This document shows positions 8,428 through 11,004 of a DNA stretch of 11,004 bases, piece by piece. A program made the position numbers and the translations under genes. Under the pieces are notes generated by a model, which was given only the letters and a program-made list of their open reading frames with translations, was not told the DNA's origin and did no database searches. Where the stretch lies: the NCBI RefSeq assembly GCF_000003605.2, contig NW_003107597.1, positions 7,185-18,188 of the forward strand, given 5' to 3'. This DNA is from Saccoglossus kowalevskii. Lineage: Eukaryota; Hemichordata; Enteropneusta; Harrimaniidae. Numbering within the stretch: position 1 is the stretch's first letter; each line of letters starts with the position of its first letter.

Positions 8428-8690
8428 CAGTGGCGGCTGCACCGTTACAGAAGCAGAGGGGCGATCGGCTCATCGAAAAAAATGTTGGGGGCGTCGCCCC
8501 TCCAAAATCAAGCTGAAACCCCTTGTGTCCGCAAAATTTGCCCCTCAAAATGAGGGAAATAGCGTTTCAGAGAGTCTATATTTCAAATTGTTTAAGGGTT
8601 AGCATTCCCCCCTAGTAAGGTCGCGCCTTCGGCGTATGGTTGGTGAGCAGATCTCGCCCCTCCATGCAAAATATCGTGCTGCCGACTCTC
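8428..8690. mobile_element. Candidate non-autonomous DNA transposon (MITE-like), 263 bp
   Basis: The left end CAGTGGCGGCTGCAC (8428-8442) and the right end GTGCTGCCGACTCTC (8676-8690) are inverted copies agreeing at 11 of 15 positions. The element is flanked exactly by the same five bases, CAGAC, at 8423-8427 and 8691-8695, a plausible target-site duplication. The interior is more GC-rich than its surroundings and holds small palindromes: GGGGCG-T-CGCCCC (8488-8500) and CCCTCA-AAA-TGAGGG (8542-8556). The 71-codon open frame 8387-8602 crosses the left end and so is not an element gene. No transposase is present. Superfamily is not assigned. Confidence 0.55.
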
Positions 8691-8695
8691 CAGAC

Positions 8696-9704
8696 TATTT
8701 ACGGGAGTTCAGACCCATTTCTTGTGTATTAATTTCGCGTCCTGGCACTGTGGCTTACAAGGGTATATTTCGAGTTGGCTTTCTGCTTGTTACAAAATCA
8801 TGAACAACGTGAAAATCATATATCATGGCAAGAGAAATAGAACAACAAAAAAACACGTGTCGTACAGTTAATACTGTTTGATTCATGTTCCACCGTACGA
8901 ATTGTCTGGTTACGACCACTCGGAGATCGCATGTACCACATTGCAGGTACTAACACAACTTAAACCAAATTAGCCGCGATCGCAGTTCCTCTATCACTGT
9001 CGCCACATAAACGCAACTACGGATGTGTGGATGTGTTGCATTAATAATAATTATTAATAAATTAGCTTAGAGGCAATGCTTTGATCGTAAGCTTGTGTCT
9101 GTTAACATGAGAAAATGTGTAAGATTTACCTGTAACATATTTGGACGAATTCAATAAACTGATGCGTAATTGCACGATTTTCATTGGGCAATCGTTGACC
9201 CTCAATCATATTCGATGCGTAAGCTTCTTTCCTTTCTTAAAATTGGATTTCTAATTTGATGCAAGGAAACACGCATTCATGGTAGACGGAGATTCAGGGC
9301 GATTCATTTTTAGATGTTACTGGACTGGATATATAGTAAGCGGCGATCTTATGTTAGTGATCGAGTACTGGGATACAGACGTAGGTGTGCAATATAATGC
9401 CACCAGAAGACAAATTGTTCGATAATATTTTTCACCAGGGAAATAAAATAAATTATAATGACAGACTTGACATTACATCGATCTTTAAATATTCTATTCC
9501 CAGACAAAAAAAACAAATGTTCATTTCATGGCAATAGATAAATGTGTAGGTGATCATTTCTTAGGCACTTGAGGGCGTGAATGCTTGGTTTCAAGGTTTA
9601 TAGATCATATACTAGTACCCCGGACGAAAATGTCAAAATTTGTTTTTTGAAAAATATTACATTGCGAAAATTGCGTCTTGGTAAATACTTGCTCACACTT
9701 CGTG
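8696..9704. other. Stretch with no gene recognised
   Basis: AT-rich, no long open frame on either strand. A 19-bp AT palindrome with a single central base, ATTAATAATAATTATTAAT, lies at 9040-9058. Confidence 0.5.
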
Positions 9705-9735
9705 TTTTTTTTTTTTATATATATATATATATATA
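9705..9735. repeat. T12 run followed by (AT)n microsatellite
   Basis: Twelve T (9705-9716), then alternating AT to 9735. The 119-codon minus frame at 9605-9964 reads through it as Tyr-Ile repeats and Lys run, so that frame is not taken as a gene. On the minus strand the tract ends in A12 and could be the tail of a decayed retroposon. Confidence 0.9.
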
Positions 9736-10109
9736 ATACGATGACAATGGCTAGAATGTCAAACAGTGCAGTGAGGTGTTTCAGAAGTGTATTGGAAAAT
9801 ACCAGAATATTGGAAAATCGAATCCTGATATACATGTAATACATATGCAAAACTATGTTGGACTCCCACTGTGTCACCAGAGGCGGCGCTCTACGATCTG
9901 ACGTGTAATTGAGGATCCTATGCGACAGCTGGTGGATTCGCACACAAAGAGAACAATAGAACAAAAAGCAACCATATCAATGTCTATCAATGCGTGGGGC
10001 TCTTTTTTTAAACTCCACCGCAATCAGGAATCAATGCGAAATCCCTGCGAAGTATAAATTCCTGACTCTGAAAGAAATATGACTAATATCCACGAGAACC
10101 ATGTACCGA
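9736..10109. other. Stretch with no gene recognised
   Basis: Unique-looking sequence. The only notable piece is a GC-richer AGAGGCGGCGCTCTA near 9880-9895, similar to short GCGCC-CTCT motifs near 1510 and 3972. Confidence 0.45.
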
Positions 10110-10415
10110 CCGACATTACAAGTGCCGGAACGAGACATCGACAGGTGTGCATAGACCCCCACCACGAGAGCCAGAACGGTGCACGTAGACCCCTCCCCCA
10201 CTACGAGATCCCGAACGAAAACTAGACCGGTGTACCATGGAGGTATGTACCTCTATGGGTGTACATAGACCCACACTACGAGAGCTTGAAGGGTAACCAG
10301 ACCGGTGGACGTAGACCCCCTCCCCCGCTTCTACGAAGGCCAGAACGAGAACTAGACCGGTGTACGTAGGGACAGGCCCCCCACTACGAGAGTCGGAATG
10401 AGAACGTCACTATAA
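10110..10415. repeat. Degenerate minisatellite of about 50-58 bp, about six copies
   Basis: The unit is roughly CACTACGAGAGCCAGAACG, then AGAACTAGACCGGTGTACGT, then AGACCCCCTCCCC. Copies start near 10114, 10161, 10200, 10273, 10331 and 10382; the copy at 10161 lacks about 15 bp, the last is partial, and the copy at 10200 carries an extra hairpin-forming piece. C-rich on the plus strand, like the 2317-3152 array but with an unrelated unit. Confidence 0.85.
10235..10258. repeat. 24-bp near-perfect palindrome within the minisatellite
   Basis: Arms CCATGGAGGTA (10235-10245) and TACCTCTATGG (10248-10258) pair at 10 of 11 positions, with a G-T wobble at the other, around a TG loop. It is absent from the other copies, so it is an insertion in, or expansion of, one unit. 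Confidence 0.75.
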
Positions 10416-11004
10416 GAGTCACAATTAGACTAGACATGTTTGCGATTGAACCTGTATACGGCTGGGACAATGAGGTGACATCCTGCTATCACCCTGATCA
10501 TACTGCGAAAGGAAACAAATGATAGATTCGCAGTGACAGTGCCGGGGTTTCATGAGGCAAGTTCTCAAGCAGACGTATACTCCCCGTACTAACACCGTGT
10601 ATTATCGCACAAGTTCCTGCTGTACTTGACGTGCGAATGACGGCCCCACGTATCTTTCTAAGCATGGAAGTAACCCCACTATTGTACACGGAGATGAAAT
10701 ACAACAGGTGATTAATTCCATGCAGATAGGGGTTCCTTTATTAAATTAAATCAGATATAAGAATTTGCCCCCGTGAGTGTTTGAGTCTGTTAATGAATAT
10801 TAATATCAGTTAAGTTATTACAAAATCGAAACATGACTGATCTAGGAAGCAATAATTCACAATTCAGAGACAATAATAAAGTGTGAATTATGCCTACATG
10901 CATTATTTATTTAACAATACAGTTATATGAAACATTTATTAAGCATCATTTGTCAAACTTTCATACCATTCCGTAAAATGTGACTAAATATATTAATCTT
11001 ATTA
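10416..11004. other. Right end of window; no gene assigned
   Basis: Bases 10440-10705 are more GC-balanced and are open on both strands (a 68-codon minus frame 10498-10704, and a plus frame from about 10550 to the TGA near 10709). Neither matches a family I recognise. From 10740 the sequence is AT-rich and featureless. Confidence 0.45.

Noticed and set aside
9605-9964. 119-codon minus-strand ORF
   Set aside because: Reads through the T/AT microsatellite, no domain, low-complexity Tyr-Ile stretch.

Overview
This is an AT-rich eukaryotic (metazoan) genomic window, not a bacterial one. It has short exons with GT/AG splice sites, long introns filled with minisatellites and microsatellites, and no operon-like gene packing. 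The mix of tandem repeats, a possible MITE-like element and an EMI-type secreted protein suggests an invertebrate. The species cannot be named from the sequence.

One gene can be supported, on the minus strand. It is split into three short coding exons, none of which appears as a long ORF. Exon 1 (3622 to 3540) starts at an ATG and encodes a signal peptide followed by two cysteines. Exon 2 (1215 to 1117) and exon 3 (861 to 761) complete a cysteine-rich module with the layout of an EMI domain: a C-x(7)-C-x-R-Y-R block, then CCEGY, then a last cysteine. All splice phases agree (2, 2, then 1), and the frame stays open for 94 codons. The gene leaves the window on the left. The phase-1 intron after the EMI module would suit a following EGF-type exon, but that is inference.

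Left to right: 1-505 is a 45-bp minisatellite inside intron 3. Next come exon 3, the 255-bp intron 2 and exon 2. Intron 1 (1216-3539) holds a perfect (TAAA)n run, a CpG-rich patch near 1501-1680, and a C-rich 38-bp minisatellite (2317-3152). Exon 1 follows.

From 3623 to the right end no gene can be assigned. This part holds a short inverted repeat at 5371-5572, a promoter-like patch near 6118-6258, a few unassigned open frames beside good splice sites, a candidate 263-bp MITE-like element with a 5-bp target duplication (8428-8690), a T/AT microsatellite (9705-9735) and a degenerate ~50-bp minisatellite (10110-10415). The long open frames in the C-rich array and the 45-bp array follow from repeat composition and are not evidence of protein genes.
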